64,000 bases of DNA from Thalassospira sp. TSL5-1 (GTDB lineage Bacteria > Pseudomonadota > Alphaproteobacteria > Rhodospirillales > Thalassospiraceae): the NCBI RefSeq assembly GCF_001907695.1, contig NZ_KV880638.1:496882-560881 (forward strand). Direction: 5' to 3'. The notes under the pieces are model-generated. The model was given only the letters and a program-made list of their open reading frames with translations. It made no database searches and was not told the origin of the DNA. Positions 37,919-47,494 of the stretch are shown here, piece by piece. Within the stretch, counting starts at the first letter, position 1. The number at the start of each line of letters is the position of its first letter. The position numbers and the translations under genes were made by a program.

Positions 37919-38890
37919 TTACACCTGTTGTTTTGCTAGATGACGTTCGCGCAGCACCACATATAACGTGCTGCCAATAATCAGCATGGCACCGGGCAAT
38001 AGCCATATATCGGGTATCTCCCCAAACAGAAATGCTGCAAACACGGCAATCAGCGGCAGGCGCAAATAGGAAAAGCCGACAAAGAAACTGTAATCGGCTA
38101 GCTGTAATGCCCGGACATTGCAATATTGCATGGCATTCATCATCGCAGCAGCCAGCGCCATGAGGACCAGGCTTTGCCAGCTTGGCGATTGCCAGACAAA
38201 CAGGGCCGGAACCAGCGAAACCGGCGTTGTGATCGCCATCAGATAAAACAGGATTGTGGTTGGCGTTTCGGTTTTGATGAGCAACTTGGTTGTCAAACCC
38301 GCTGCTGCCATGCACAGGGCCGCCGCGATGGGCAAAAGATCGGCCAGTGCCATGTTGCCGGTACCGGGCTGAATGATCAGCCCGACCCCGACAAAGCCGC
38401 ATAATACGGCCAGCCAGCGATGATGCCCGACCATTTCACGTAATATCAGCGCGGCCAGGATTGTGCCAAATAGCGGCACGGTGAAGTTTAGCGTGGTGGC
38501 GCGCGCCAGCGGCAGCAATTGCACGGCAAAAAACCACAAACACATTTCCGCTGTTGATAACACGCCCCGCAGGCCAAACAGATGTAGTTTGCCGGTTTTG
38601 ATCCCGCCAAACCCGTGTCGCAGCGCAAAGGGCGCAATTAGCAACAACCCAAACGCAAACCGTAAAAAGACCGCCTCGACTGCCGGAATATCCTGTGTCA
38701 CGACCCGCACAATCAGGCTGAAACCTGCTGCCAGACAGGCAGCAAGGCAGGCAAAAAAGGCGGCTTTAACGGAGGCGGGCAGATTGGACAAAAGGGGCCT
38801 GTCTGTTTTTTGCGTGGAGAATGTTTTGAGGCAGACGAACGGAGAACCGCACCAACCGCATCCCCTATTTGCGGGTATTTTGGTCGTCAT
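37919..38890 (-). CDS. EamA-family (DMT) transporter, copy 2 of a tandem pair
   Basis: About 323 residues from ATG 38890, or 290 from TTG 38791, which aligns with the start of its neighbour. Ten hydrophobic helices in two EamA repeats. Closely related to the gene immediately upstream (38865-39875): both contain ATTLNFTVPLFGT, LPIAAALCMA and EIWLLPGA-like blocks. The ATG version overlaps the upstream gene by 26 bp, suggesting translational coupling. The substrate is unknown; the family includes amino-acid and metabolite exporters. Confidence 0.85.
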   Translation of the reverse strand: MTTKIPANRGCGWCGSPFVCLKTFSTQKTDRPLLSNLPASVKAAFFACLAACLAAGFSLIVRVVTQDIPAVEAVFLRFAFGLLLIAPFALRHGFGGIKTGKLHLFGLRGVLSTAEMCLWFFAVQLLPLARATTLNFTVPLFGTILAALILREMVGHHRWLAVLCGFVGVGLIIQPGTGNMALADLLPIAAALCMAAAGLTTKLLIKTETPTTILFYLMAITTPVSLVPALFVWQSPSWQSLVLMALAAAMMNAMQYCNVRALQLADYSFFVGFSYLRLPLIAVFAAFLFGEIPDIWLLPGAMLIIGSTLYVVLRERHLAKQQV

Positions 38891-39875
38891 CCTGCAAGGC
38901 GCTTGCTGCTGCTGGGCGGGTATCTGCCGCCGGGCGCTGGCGCGGGGGTGGGTCAAGGTCGGTGGCGGGGGAGGAATGTTCGCGGTCAAACCGCTTGGCT
39001 TCGCGCGCCAGAACGGCCTCGCGCCTTGCAATGTAAATCGCTGATCCGATGATCAGCCCGGCACCGGGCAGCAGCCAGATTTCGGGAATTTCGCCAAACA
39101 TCACCAGCGCGATAATGACGACAAAGGGCAGGCGCAAATAATTGAAGCCAATGACAAAGCTGTAATCATAGAGGCGAAAGGCGCTGGTATTGCAAAGCTG
39201 GGTGATATTGGCCATGAAGGTGCCAACCAGCAAAATCAGGATGGTGTTCCAGCTTGGTGTTTGCCAGACGAAAAGGGCCGGGATTAATGTCATCGGTGTC
39301 ATTAGCAGCATGGTATACAGCACAATATTGGGGCTGCTATCGGTGCGTGCCAGCGATTTGATTACCATGCCCGCACTGGCCATGCACAGGGCGGCGGCAA
39401 TGGGCAGAATACTGGCAAGCTGCATGGTGTCGCTGCCGGGGCGAATGATAATGGCGACCCCGGCAAAACCGGCGATCAGGGCCAGTAAACGATGATGGCG
39501 GATTTGTTCCTTTAAAATGACAACCGCGAGCACGGTGCCAAATAACGGCACGGTAAAATTAAGGGTCGTTGCCTCGGCCAGAGGCAAATAAGCCAGCGAC
39601 GAAAACCAAAACGTCATCGCCCCCATCGACAGAATGGCACGCAGAAAAAACGTGCGCCAGCGCGTGGTATGCAGCGATGAAAACCCTGCCCTGAGCGATA
39701 CCGGCAAAATCAGCAAGAAGCCAAACAGGTTGCGAAAAAAGACCACCTCCAGCGGGGGCATATCCTCGGTTGCCAGTCGCACCGTTACCGAAAAACCTGC
39801 CGCCATCACGGCTGCGATTGTGGAAAAAATCGCAGCCTGCACATAATTGGGAAGTTGCTGAAACCAGCGTCTCAT
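38865..39875 (-). CDS. EamA-family (DMT) transporter, copy 1 of a tandem pair
   Basis: 336 residues, ten membrane helices, then a polar C-terminal tail of about 40 residues (rich in Pro, Ala and Asp) that the neighbouring copy lacks. The core resembles the following gene at roughly half its residues by eye, so the pair arose by tandem duplication. The start MRRWFQQLPNYVQ is followed directly by helix 1. An AsnC regulator is encoded divergently about 320 bp away and may control the pair. Confidence 0.88.
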   Translation of the reverse strand: MRRWFQQLPNYVQAAIFSTIAAVMAAGFSVTVRLATEDMPPLEVVFFRNLFGFLLILPVSLRAGFSSLHTTRWRTFFLRAILSMGAMTFWFSSLAYLPLAEATTLNFTVPLFGTVLAVVILKEQIRHHRLLALIAGFAGVAIIIRPGSDTMQLASILPIAAALCMASAGMVIKSLARTDSSPNIVLYTMLLMTPMTLIPALFVWQTPSWNTILILLVGTFMANITQLCNTSAFRLYDYSFVIGFNYLRLPFVVIIALVMFGEIPEIWLLPGAGLIIGSAIYIARREAVLAREAKRFDREHSSPATDLDPPPRQRPAADTRPAAASALQDDDQNTRK

Positions 39876-40195
39876 GGTGATGGTTGCCTGTTATTGGGGG
39901 CGCAATGGTCCCGGTTTGAGCGGGTTTGATGATCGCCTGAATAAATAAAATGTCGTTTCGTGGTGTAACTGGCCTGTGGTCAGTTCGCCGCAGGTAAAAA
40001 ACGGCGCAAGGGGAAGTTTAAAAAAATAAGGTTATATATATGACTATACGGCATTTTATAAAAAATCCAGTGCCGCCACTCAGGGGTGAAGAATTTGCCA
40101 TGTCTCTACTTTCGAGGTAGAAGCAGTTTCTTAGCAACTTGCTGATTTTTGTGTATAATCGCGCCCAGGCGGAAGACCTTAAAACGGGGGGTATA
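39876..40195. other. Divergent intergenic region between transporters and AsnC regulator
   Basis: A 320-bp stretch with an AT-rich core near 40015-40060. Apart from the AsnC promoter listed separately I see no gene. Binding sites of the AsnC protein would be expected here. Confidence 0.4.
40131..40159 (+). promoter_or_regulatory. Sigma-70-type promoter of the AsnC-family gene
   Basis: TTAGCA (40131-40136), 17 nt, TATAAT (40154-40159). The ATG follows 36 nt after the -10 box. Confidence 0.5.
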
Positions 40196-40660
40196 ATGGA
40201 CGCGATTGACGCGAAGCTTTTGGATATTTTGCAGGAAGATGCCTCGCAATCCTATGCGGTACTGGGGGGCAAGGTCGGGTTGTCGGTTTCGGCGGTGAAT
40301 GATCGGGTGCGCAAATTGCGCGATCAGGGCATCATTCGCGCCTATCGTATTGATATTGATCCGCAGGCGGTGGGGCGGTCCTTGATGGCGATGGTGTGGT
40401 TGCGGTCCGACCCGGCCAAGGGCAACCGCAAAATGATCAAATCGCTGATCAAGGCCGACGAAGTGATGGAATGCCATCATATGACAGGCCGGTTTGATTT
40501 CCTGTTGAAATTGCGATTGCGCGATACCGCCCATCTGGAAAGTTTTGTCACCGACGTGATCAAGGAACTTCCCGGTATTGTTGAAGTTTTGCCAGAAATT
40601 GCCCTGTCTACGGCCAAGGAAACGGCATTTATTCCGGCGCAAACCGCGTCTGACTCGTGA
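40196..40660 (+). CDS. Lrp/AsnC family transcriptional regulator
   Basis: 154 residues. N-terminal helix-turn-helix (LDILQEDASQSYAVLGGKVGLSVSAVNDRVRKLRDQG, residues about 9-45) and a C-terminal RAM ligand domain (about 65-145; ECHHMTGRFDFLLKLRLRD). Members sense amino acids and often control adjacent exporters; here the divergent EamA pair is the obvious candidate. ATG 40196 follows the promoter above; GGGGGGTATA lies before it. Confidence 0.92.
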   Translation: MDAIDAKLLDILQEDASQSYAVLGGKVGLSVSAVNDRVRKLRDQGIIRAYRIDIDPQAVGRSLMAMVWLRSDPAKGNRKMIKSLIKADEVMECHHMTGRFDFLLKLRLRDTAHLESFVTDVIKELPGIVEVLPEIALSTAKETAFIPAQTASDS

Positions 40661-40858
40661 TCCGGATTATTTACAGCCCCCCGGCGGGGCATAGGGTGAT
40701 GGGCATGAAGATGGATGATTTCCGTAAGACGATGATAATTTTGCCGTAATTTTCCGTTTTGAATGCCTCTCATGTGATACAAGCCTGCGGACAGGTCTTT
40801 TGGGGCCTGTCTGCAAATGATGGCACGAAATCTGGTGAAGAAATAAAGGAGCCTGCCC

Positions 40859-43036
40859 ATGATTGAATCGATGAATCTGGTGATCCTGATTGCATCGGTT
40901 CTGGTTGTGGTGGCCGTTTTCACCAGTCTGATCAGCTTTCGTGTCGGTGCACCATTGTTGTTGGTGTTTTTGGTGGTCGGCCTTGCTGCGGGCGAGGACG
41001 GTATTGGCGGTATCAAGTTTGATAACGCCCCGCTGGCCTATTTCATTGGCAGTATCGCACTGGCCCTTATTCTGTTTGACAGCGGATTTGAAACCCAGGT
41101 CCGGGCCCTAAGGATTGCGGCTGCCCCGGCGCTGACACTGGCGACTTTCGGGGTGTTGATGACCACCGGCGTGGTGGGTGTGGCGGCACATCTATTACTT
41201 GATGTGCCGTGGCTGGTTGGCTTGTTATTTGGGGCGATTGTCAGTTCAACCGATGCGGCGGCGGTGTTTTTCCTGCTGCGGGTGGGGGGCATCAATTTAC
41301 GTGATCGAACCCGCTCCACGCTGGAAGTTGAATCGGGCAGCAACGACCCGATGGCCGTGTTTCTGACGATTACTCTGGTCGAACTGATTGTGCAGGGGAC
41401 GGGCGACAGCCTTGCGGCCGAACTTGCCGAACGGTTTGTTTTCCAAATCGGTCTTGGCTCCGTTCTGGGGCTGTTGGGCGGTATCCTGATTGTTCAGGGC
41501 ATAAACCGCATCAAACTGGAACCCGGTTTGGTACCGATCATTGTGCTGGCCTGTGCGCTGACCCTGTTTGGGGCCACCAGTATGCTGGGCGGCAGTGGGT
41601 TTCTGGCGGTGTATGTTGCCGGTCTTTATGCCGGGAACAGCAAAATGCGCATGAGTGCCAGTGTCCGGCGGTTTCAGCATGTCACGACCTGGCTGGCGCA
41701 AATTGCCATGTTTGTGACACTGGGCCTGCTGGCAACGCCGTCCGAATTTGGCAACGTCTTGATACCGGGCTTTTTGTTGGCACTTATTCTGGTCTTTGTT
41801 GCCCGGCCAATTGCCATTTGGCTGTGTTTGCTGTTGTTCAATTTCTCGCGCAATGACACCGCCTTTATTTCCTGGGTGGGGTTGCGCGGTGCGGTTTCCA
41901 TTTTGCTGGCGATTGTGCCGATGGTCGAGGGGGTGGAGCAGGGGCAGCTTCTGTTTAACACCGCCTTTATTGTCGTGATCACTTCGCTGTTGCTTCAGGG
42001 CTGGACGATCAAGCCGATTGCCCGCTGGCTGGGCATTATTGTGCCGCCGCGCCGGGGGCCAGTGGACAGGATCGATCTGGAACTGCCCGGCAGTGCCAAC
42101 CAGGAAGTGGTGGTTTACCGCATTCATCCCGATAGTGCGGTGGCCGCTGGGCACCGTATCCCGCGCTGGGCGCGTCCCTCGCTGATATTGCGGGATGGCA
42201 AATCGCTGCGCCCGCATAATGCGGGTCGTTTGCAGGGGGATGACCAGATTTATATTTTCACATCCCCGCAATATGTCGAACTGCTCGACCAGTTTTTTGC
42301 CGGACCGGCCGAAGGGGCCAATGACCGCGATATTTTTGGCGATTTCAGCTTCCCGCCCGATACCCGCATTGTTGATGTGGGTCGGCTTTATGGCTTTCCG
42401 GTATCGCCAGGCGATGGTGATCTGACATTGGCGGAATTGCTGGAACGCGAACTTTCCGGTGATATCGAACCTGCCGACCGTGTTGTTTATGGTCCGGTTG
42501 AACTGATTGTGCGCAGGATTGATGATGCACATGGCATTCGCGAGGTGGGCATGTCGGTGGAATTGAACCCGGAAAAAAATCGCCATTTGCCGCTGTTCCA
42601 TTCCCGGACCGAATTGTTGGCCCTGTGGCGTCTCAGCCGTCGGAAACGCCTGCGCCGTAAGTTGCGGGCCAGACTGTCAAATCGGCGCAAGAAAATGTCG
42701 GGTCTTGAACCGGCCGATATGAAAACCGCTGCTAAGGCTGCAGCCGAAACCGATGCGTTTGAACTTGGCGATGCCGACCCGATGCCAGTGCCGGTAACTG
42801 AAGCCGACCTTGATGAGACGTTGCCTGACGGGGATAAGTCGTGCGACGTCGTGCCTGGGCATGTTGACAAGGAAAACACGGCACAGGAAACCCCGGATCA
42901 TAAGACCAGCGGGGAGAAGGCGGTTTCGCCTGATGCCCGCGAACCGGCGGATTCTGATACCAAAAAGGCAGCGGGTGACGAAACCAAAGAAACCCCGAAG
43001 CGCGTTGAGCACACGGACAGCAAAGAAAAGCAATGA
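40859..43036 (+). CDS. Potassium/proton antiporter, CPA1 family (CvrA/NhaP2-like)
   Basis: 725 residues. Twelve to thirteen membrane helices (about 1-390) with the CPA1 centre ESGSNDPMAVF, whose Asp pair drives transport. A TrkA_C-type domain (about 400-490) and a further soluble region follow, as in CvrA. The last ~110 residues are a strongly charged, Lys/Glu/Asp-rich disordered tail. It exchanges K+ (or Na+) for protons across the inner membrane. AAAGGAGCCTGCCC precedes the ATG. Confidence 0.9.
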   Translation: MIESMNLVILIASVLVVVAVFTSLISFRVGAPLLLVFLVVGLAAGEDGIGGIKFDNAPLAYFIGSIALALILFDSGFETQVRALRIAAAPALTLATFGVLMTTGVVGVAAHLLLDVPWLVGLLFGAIVSSTDAAAVFFLLRVGGINLRDRTRSTLEVESGSNDPMAVFLTITLVELIVQGTGDSLAAELAERFVFQIGLGSVLGLLGGILIVQGINRIKLEPGLVPIIVLACALTLFGATSMLGGSGFLAVYVAGLYAGNSKMRMSASVRRFQHVTTWLAQIAMFVTLGLLATPSEFGNVLIPGFLLALILVFVARPIAIWLCLLLFNFSRNDTAFISWVGLRGAVSILLAIVPMVEGVEQGQLLFNTAFIVVITSLLLQGWTIKPIARWLGIIVPPRRGPVDRIDLELPGSANQEVVVYRIHPDSAVAAGHRIPRWARPSLILRDGKSLRPHNAGRLQGDDQIYIFTSPQYVELLDQFFAGPAEGANDRDIFGDFSFPPDTRIVDVGRLYGFPVSPGDGDLTLAELLERELSGDIEPADRVVYGPVELIVRRIDDAHGIREVGMSVELNPEKNRHLPLFHSRTELLALWRLSRRKRLRRKLRARLSNRRKKMSGLEPADMKTAAKAAAETDAFELGDADPMPVPVTEADLDETLPDGDKSCDVVPGHVDKENTAQETPDHKTSGEKAVSPDAREPADSDTKKAAGDETKETPKRVEHTDSKEKQ

Positions 43037-43138
43037 TGTGATCTATCATTAGTTCATCTAATGAATAGATCAAATATCATGGTTTGAGAAACAGCCTGGA
43101 ATGATCGTAAATACCCGGCATTACACCTGCATGGGAGC

Positions 43139-44137
43139 ATGATCATGGGGCCGATTGGTTTATATGCCGCTGTTGTCCTGATCTGGGGCAGTACCTGGAT
43201 TGCGATTAAATACCAGCTGTCGGTTTCGCCGGAACTGGCGGTGGCGTATCGCTTTGTTTTGGCAGCGATATTGCTGCTGGTTTATTGTGCCCTGCGTAAA
43301 TTGCCCATGCGTTATTCCCGCCGGGACCATGTTTTTATGGCGGTGATGGGCCTGTGCCTGTTTTCCCTGAATTATGTGTTTCTTTATATCGCCGAGGGCG
43401 AGCTTACCTCCGGGCTGATTGCGGTGATTTTTTCGGCCATCGTGATCATGAATATGATTAATGGCATGATCTTTTTCAAACGCCGCCCGGAAATGCGCAC
43501 CGTGATCGGTGCGATGATTGGCCTGGGCGGAATTTGCGTTATTTTTGCCCCGGATCTTGCCCGGTTTGACCTTTCTGGCGGGGCGGGATATGCGCTCGTG
43601 CTCTCGCTGCTGGCCTGTTATGTGGCGTCCCTGGGCAATATGATTTCGGCCCGTAACCAGGCGCGCGGCATTCCGGTGATGCAGGCCAATGCCTATGGCA
43701 TGATGTATGGGGCGCTGTTTCTGGTGGTGTATGTTCTGGCAAGCGGGCAGCCCATTGTCTTTGATACCAGCCCGTCCTTTGTGATTGCGCTGGTGTATCT
43801 GGCGGTTTTTGGCTCCATCCTTGCCTTTGGATTTTATCTGACCCTTTTGGGCCGCATTGGTGCGGATCGCGCGGCATACAGTTCCGTGATGTTTCCGGTT
43901 GTCGCCCTGACCATTTCCACCTTCGTCGAAGGTTTTGTCTGGCAGGACAGCATTATTTTTGGCGTTGCGTTGACCCTGCTGGGAAATATCGTGATCCTGA
44001 GCGGTCGTCGCAAAACCGCCCAAATACCCGCCACCCCGACGGAACAGGAGGCACAGCATATACAAGAGCAGGACTTGCCAGTGCCATCGGTACCGGCAAT
44101 GTTGGGGGTGCGTCCATGCAGGGAGGATGTGGTGTGA
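43139..44137 (+). CDS. EamA-family (DMT) transporter
   Basis: 332 residues, ten membrane helices; start GLYAAVVLIWGSTWIAIKYQLS and the central conserved ERRPEMRTVIGAMIGLGGI-like loop are typical. A polar C-terminal tail of about 45 residues (TPTEQEAQHIQEQDLP) is extra. It is not closely similar to the tandem EamA pair at 38-40 kb. Substrate unknown. Confidence 0.88.
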   Translation: MIMGPIGLYAAVVLIWGSTWIAIKYQLSVSPELAVAYRFVLAAILLLVYCALRKLPMRYSRRDHVFMAVMGLCLFSLNYVFLYIAEGELTSGLIAVIFSAIVIMNMINGMIFFKRRPEMRTVIGAMIGLGGICVIFAPDLARFDLSGGAGYALVLSLLACYVASLGNMISARNQARGIPVMQANAYGMMYGALFLVVYVLASGQPIVFDTSPSFVIALVYLAVFGSILAFGFYLTLLGRIGADRAAYSSVMFPVVALTISTFVEGFVWQDSIIFGVALTLLGNIVILSGRRKTAQIPATPTEQEAQHIQEQDLPVPSVPAMLGVRPCREDVV

Positions 44138-44169
44138 AGGATCATGCGTGACCGGGGAAGGGAAAAGAA

Positions 44170-44673
44170 ATGAACGCTGCCTATTTTCAAATGTTGGCCC
44201 GCTATAACCAATGGGCCAATAACCATGTGCTTGCGGCCTGTCAAACCCTTGAACAGGTTGACCTGGATGCCCCGCGCGAGGCCTTTTTTCCGTCAATCAC
44301 CAAAACACTGAACCATCTTTTGGTTGCCGATACGTTATGGGTGGCGCGCTTGCGCGGAGAGGTTTTGAACCGGGCGCTAGATGATGTGCCCTGGCCGTTA
44401 TTTGAGGACTATAAAGCCGCCCGCCTTGCCTGCGATCAGGACCTTATCGCGCTGGTTGATGGCCTGAGTGATGCGGATTTGAGCAAAACCATTGCCTATA
44501 AAACGGTTGCCGGGACGCCTTACGAGACATCCTGTCATATCATTCTGGGGCATGTCTTTAATCATCAGACCCACCATCGTGGTCAGGTGCATAGCCAATT
44601 GATGTCGGCCGGGTGCCCGTCGCTTGAAATTGATCTGATCTACTACGCTTTGGCGCAGGGATACTTAAAATGA
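44170..44673 (+). CDS. DinB family protein
   Basis: 167 residues, a four-helix bundle. The three metal-binding His are recognisable: one in LNHLLVADTLW and two in HVFNHQTHHRGQVH. The fold is shared with bacillithiol/mycothiol-dependent transferases and damage-inducible proteins; the reaction is unknown. Its stop overlaps the next start (ATGA), so it is translationally coupled to the LysE-type exporter. Confidence 0.9.
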   Translation: MNAAYFQMLARYNQWANNHVLAACQTLEQVDLDAPREAFFPSITKTLNHLLVADTLWVARLRGEVLNRALDDVPWPLFEDYKAARLACDQDLIALVDGLSDADLSKTIAYKTVAGTPYETSCHIILGHVFNHQTHHRGQVHSQLMSAGCPSLEIDLIYYALAQGYLK

Positions 44674-45386
44674 TCGATTTGTTAACGGCATATGGGCCGT
44701 TTTTGCTCGCTGCACTTTTGCTTAATATTGCACCTGGGCCCGACCTTGCCTTTGTTTCGGCCCAGGCGGCGGCTTATGGACGTAAAACGGGCGTTATGGC
44801 CAGTTTGGGCGTGTGTTCCGGGGCATTTGTGCATGTGGTTTTTGCTGCCATTGGTCTTTCCGCCATTCTCATGACCTCGGCCCTGGCCTTTGCCATCGTC
44901 AAATGGGTTGGGGTGGCTTATTTGGCGTGGTTGGGATGGACAACCCTGTATGGGACCTTCTGCACATCAAAACAAACGGTCGATGGTGCCACACCCGGCC
45001 TGCTTGCTGGCGATGCAGAACAGGATGTGGCTGAACCCGTGATCAAGGGCCGTCACGCGCCCGATGCGTTTCATGCCTGGCGGCGCGGTGTGTTAATTGA
45101 TGTATTTAATCCCAAGGTCGCGCTGTTTTTTATGGCGTTCCTGCCGCAATTTGTCGATCCGGCCCTTGGGCATCAAACGCTGCAGTTTTTGGCATTGGGC
45201 ACGATTGTTAATCTGATTGGTTTCATCGTTGAAACATGTGTCGTGCTGGTGGTGGCAATGGCGGCCAATCGGCTCCGGCAGTATTTTTCAAAGGCCTCTA
45301 GTGCCGGAAAATGGCTGCATCGTGCTCTGGGGGCGATGTTCCTGGCACTGGGAGCGCGATTGGCCCTTAGCGAACGGGGCGTTTAG
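44670..45386 (+). CDS. LysE/RhtB family exporter
   Basis: 238 residues, about six helices. The family motif APGPDLAFVSAQAAAYGRKTG and the downstream NPKVALFFMAFLPQFVDP are present. A longer-than-usual hydrophilic loop (about 95-130, rich in Asp and Glu) separates helices 3 and 4. It overlaps the DinB gene by 4 bp. Confidence 0.9.
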   Translation: MIDLLTAYGPFLLAALLLNIAPGPDLAFVSAQAAAYGRKTGVMASLGVCSGAFVHVVFAAIGLSAILMTSALAFAIVKWVGVAYLAWLGWTTLYGTFCTSKQTVDGATPGLLAGDAEQDVAEPVIKGRHAPDAFHAWRRGVLIDVFNPKVALFFMAFLPQFVDPALGHQTLQFLALGTIVNLIGFIVETCVVLVVAMAANRLRQYFSKASSAGKWLHRALGAMFLALGARLALSERGV

Positions 45387-45407
45387 AGTTTCCCTCCATG
45401 ACGGCTT

Positions 45408-46649
45408 TCACGGGCGCCCGGTTTCGACCGGGCGTTTTCTTTTGCTGTATTGTGCCAATGCAGCAGAAAGCGGGCTGGCGCTGATGCCATGTGCGATCAC
45501 GCTAACAGTCACAATCAGGGCGACACAGGCCACCAGTGCCTCGTACCCGGCAATGCCTAGCATTGTCACCATGATCAAAAGATAAATGATCGAGGCAATG
45601 CCGCGCGGCCCGAACCAGCCGATAAACAGTTTTTCTGCCAGGCTGTAGGGTGATCCGATCATGCACAGCCACACACAGGCCGGGCGCAGCACCAGCAGGC
45701 TAAGTCCGGAGAATATCGCCATTTCCACAGTCCAAAGCTCGTAAACCGAGGGCAAAATCAGCAGGCCAAAGACAAAGAATGTCAGCATGGTCAGCAATTC
45801 GGCCTCGGCCTCGCCAAAACTCTCAATCACATCGGCAACTTTGGAACTGGCAATATTGAGTGCGAGGCCACCGAAAAAAGCCGCGACAAAGCCATTGCCG
45901 CCGGCCTTTTCGGCGAGCAAAAAAATCAGCAGGGCCGATAGGACACCAAACAGGCGTTCAAAACGGTCAATCATCAGATTGCGGGCAACGGCATGGTTCA
46001 CCAGTATCCCCAGAAGCGCGCCGCATAGCCCGCCAACCCCGGCACCCAGCAGAATTTCCAACAGGGCTTCGGTGATCCAGCCATTGGTGGTTTCTCCGGT
46101 CAGGGCTGCTTCGATGGCCAGGGCCGTGGTGAAAACCGGCAAAACCAGCCCGTCATTCAACCCGCTTTCGATATTGATGCCCTGGCGCACCGGCGAGGAA
46201 ATATGCCGGTTTTCCAATACCGGGCGGCTCAGGGCTGCATCGGTGGGCGAGACCATCAGGGACACCAGCAGGGCGGGGACAAGCCCGAAACCCGGTGCAA
46301 TGCCATAATAGGCGGCCATCCATGTTGCCAACACGGTTAAAGGCAGGCCAACTACCAACAGGCGCGTTGCCACCCGCACGGCCGGGCGTTCCTTGCGGTA
46401 ATCCAGAATGGCGGCATCAAGAAACAGGATAATCGCCAGGGTCAGTTCGGAAAAGACCCGGGCGAAATGGAAATTGTCCTTTAGCGGTTCAAGCGGCGGC
46501 TGCTGCCAAAGACCCAGCGGAAGCGCGATAATTGCTCCGGCCATGACCATCATCATCGGCGAGGAGATATTGAATTTTTGCATCCGCCGCGACCAAAGGC
46601 CATAAACCAGCCCCGATGCAACAAATAAAATGGCAATCCATTCCAGCAT
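45408..46649 (-). CDS. Cation:proton antiporter, CPA1 family
   Basis: 413 residues, about twelve membrane helices. The transport centre is NIESGLNDGLVLPVF (ESGLND with the Asp) and VSPTDAALSRPVL is the other conserved half-helix. GWFGPRGIASIIY is the arginine motif near the end. Exchanges Na+ or K+ for H+. Its 3' end overlaps a terminator used by the convergent LysE gene. Confidence 0.9.
   Translation of the reverse strand: MLEWIAILFVASGLVYGLWSRRMQKFNISSPMMMVMAGAIIALPLGLWQQPPLEPLKDNFHFARVFSELTLAIILFLDAAILDYRKERPAVRVATRLLVVGLPLTVLATWMAAYYGIAPGFGLVPALLVSLMVSPTDAALSRPVLENRHISSPVRQGINIESGLNDGLVLPVFTTALAIEAALTGETTNGWITEALLEILLGAGVGGLCGALLGILVNHAVARNLMIDRFERLFGVLSALLIFLLAEKAGGNGFVAAFFGGLALNIASSKVADVIESFGEAEAELLTMLTFFVFGLLILPSVYELWTVEMAIFSGLSLLVLRPACVWLCMIGSPYSLAEKLFIGWFGPRGIASIIYLLIMVTMLGIAGYEALVACVALIVTVSVIAHGISASPLSAALAQYSKRKRPVETGRP
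45415..45445 (+). terminator. Terminator of the dinB-lysE operon, inside the convergent coding sequence
   Basis: Perfect 8-bp stem CGCCCGGT (45415-45422), UUCG tetraloop, ACCGGGCG (45427-45434), then TTTTCTTTTG. On the other strand the same bases encode the last residues and downstream edge of the antiporter gene. Confidence 0.85.
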
Positions 46650-46672
46650 GGCCGCCGCCCTTTATGATAGCC

Positions 46673-47455
46673 TTATGGCAATGTGTTACGGGTGATGGCA
46701 ACAACCTCTTCAAGGCAGGTGCGGTCTCCCGTGGCAATGACACAGCCATCACTTTCCATTGACAGGGCATTGCCGCGCCAGTCGCACATTGCCCCGCCAG
46801 CCCCTTCGACAACCGGTACAAGGGCGCAAAAATCATAGGCTTGCATATTGGCCTCCACCACGACGTCGGCCAGGCCCAGCGCAGTCAGGCCATAGGCATA
46901 GGCATCCACGCCATACATCGGCTGGCGGCACTGGTTACGAAGGGCATCATAGGCAGCAATTTGCGGGCCGCGAAATAGTTCCGGCGCGGTGGTAAAGAAT
47001 ATCGCCTGATTCAGGGTCGGGCAGGGCCGGGTTGTGATCGGATTGCCGTTCAGGGTGGTTTTTTTACCTTCCACACCGACCCAGCGTTCGTCGGTAATGG
47101 CCTGGTCAATAATGCCCAGCACCGGTTTTCCCTTGTGGCAGAGCGCAATCAGCGTGGCAAAGCTGGGTTTGCCAACAATAAAGGATTTGGTGCCATCAAT
47201 CGGGTCCAAAACCCAGACATAGTCGGCATCGGTGTTTTCCCGGCCATGTTCCTCGCCGAGAATACCGTGATCGGGGCATTCCCGGGCCAGAATGGCGCGC
47301 ATGGTGGTTTCCACCTCGCGATCCGCGATGGTGACGGGGCTGGCATCGGCTTTGACATCCACCGCAACCGATGTGCGGTAATAGTGGCGGACAACCGGGC
47401 GTGCGGCATCGGCAAGGCGATGGGCAATGTCGAGAAAGGCGTCATATTGGGTCAA
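46673..47455 (-). CDS. hisN: Histidinol-phosphatase / inositol-monophosphatase family
   Basis: 260 residues. The metal-binding motifs of the Li+-sensitive phosphatase family are intact: GEEHG, WVLDPIDGTKSFIVG, and the late WD-like region replaced by a GAGGAMCDWRG segment. The overall sequence matches HisN of alphaproteobacteria, which dephosphorylates histidinol-phosphate in histidine synthesis. Other inositol phosphatases share the fold, so the substrate is inferred. Confidence 0.85.
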   Translation of the reverse strand: MTQYDAFLDIAHRLADAARPVVRHYYRTSVAVDVKADASPVTIADREVETTMRAILARECPDHGILGEEHGRENTDADYVWVLDPIDGTKSFIVGKPSFATLIALCHKGKPVLGIIDQAITDERWVGVEGKKTTLNGNPITTRPCPTLNQAIFFTTAPELFRGPQIAAYDALRNQCRQPMYGVDAYAYGLTALGLADVVVEANMQAYDFCALVPVVEGAGGAMCDWRGNALSMESDGCVIATGDRTCLEEVVAITRNTLP

Positions 47456-47494
47456 GATGGGCTCCCGTGCTTGGCGAAGAATTGCTTTATGCCA

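Noticed and set aside
41297..42601. Minus-strand frame of 434 codons inside the CPA1 antiporter
   Set aside because: Rich in Gln, His and Asn as shadow frames of hydrophobic genes are; no motif; the plus-strand gene is clearly real.
43160..44296. Minus-strand frame of 378 codons opposite the EamA and DinB genes
   Set aside because: Shadow composition (His, Gln, Arg) and it spans two well-supported plus-strand genes.
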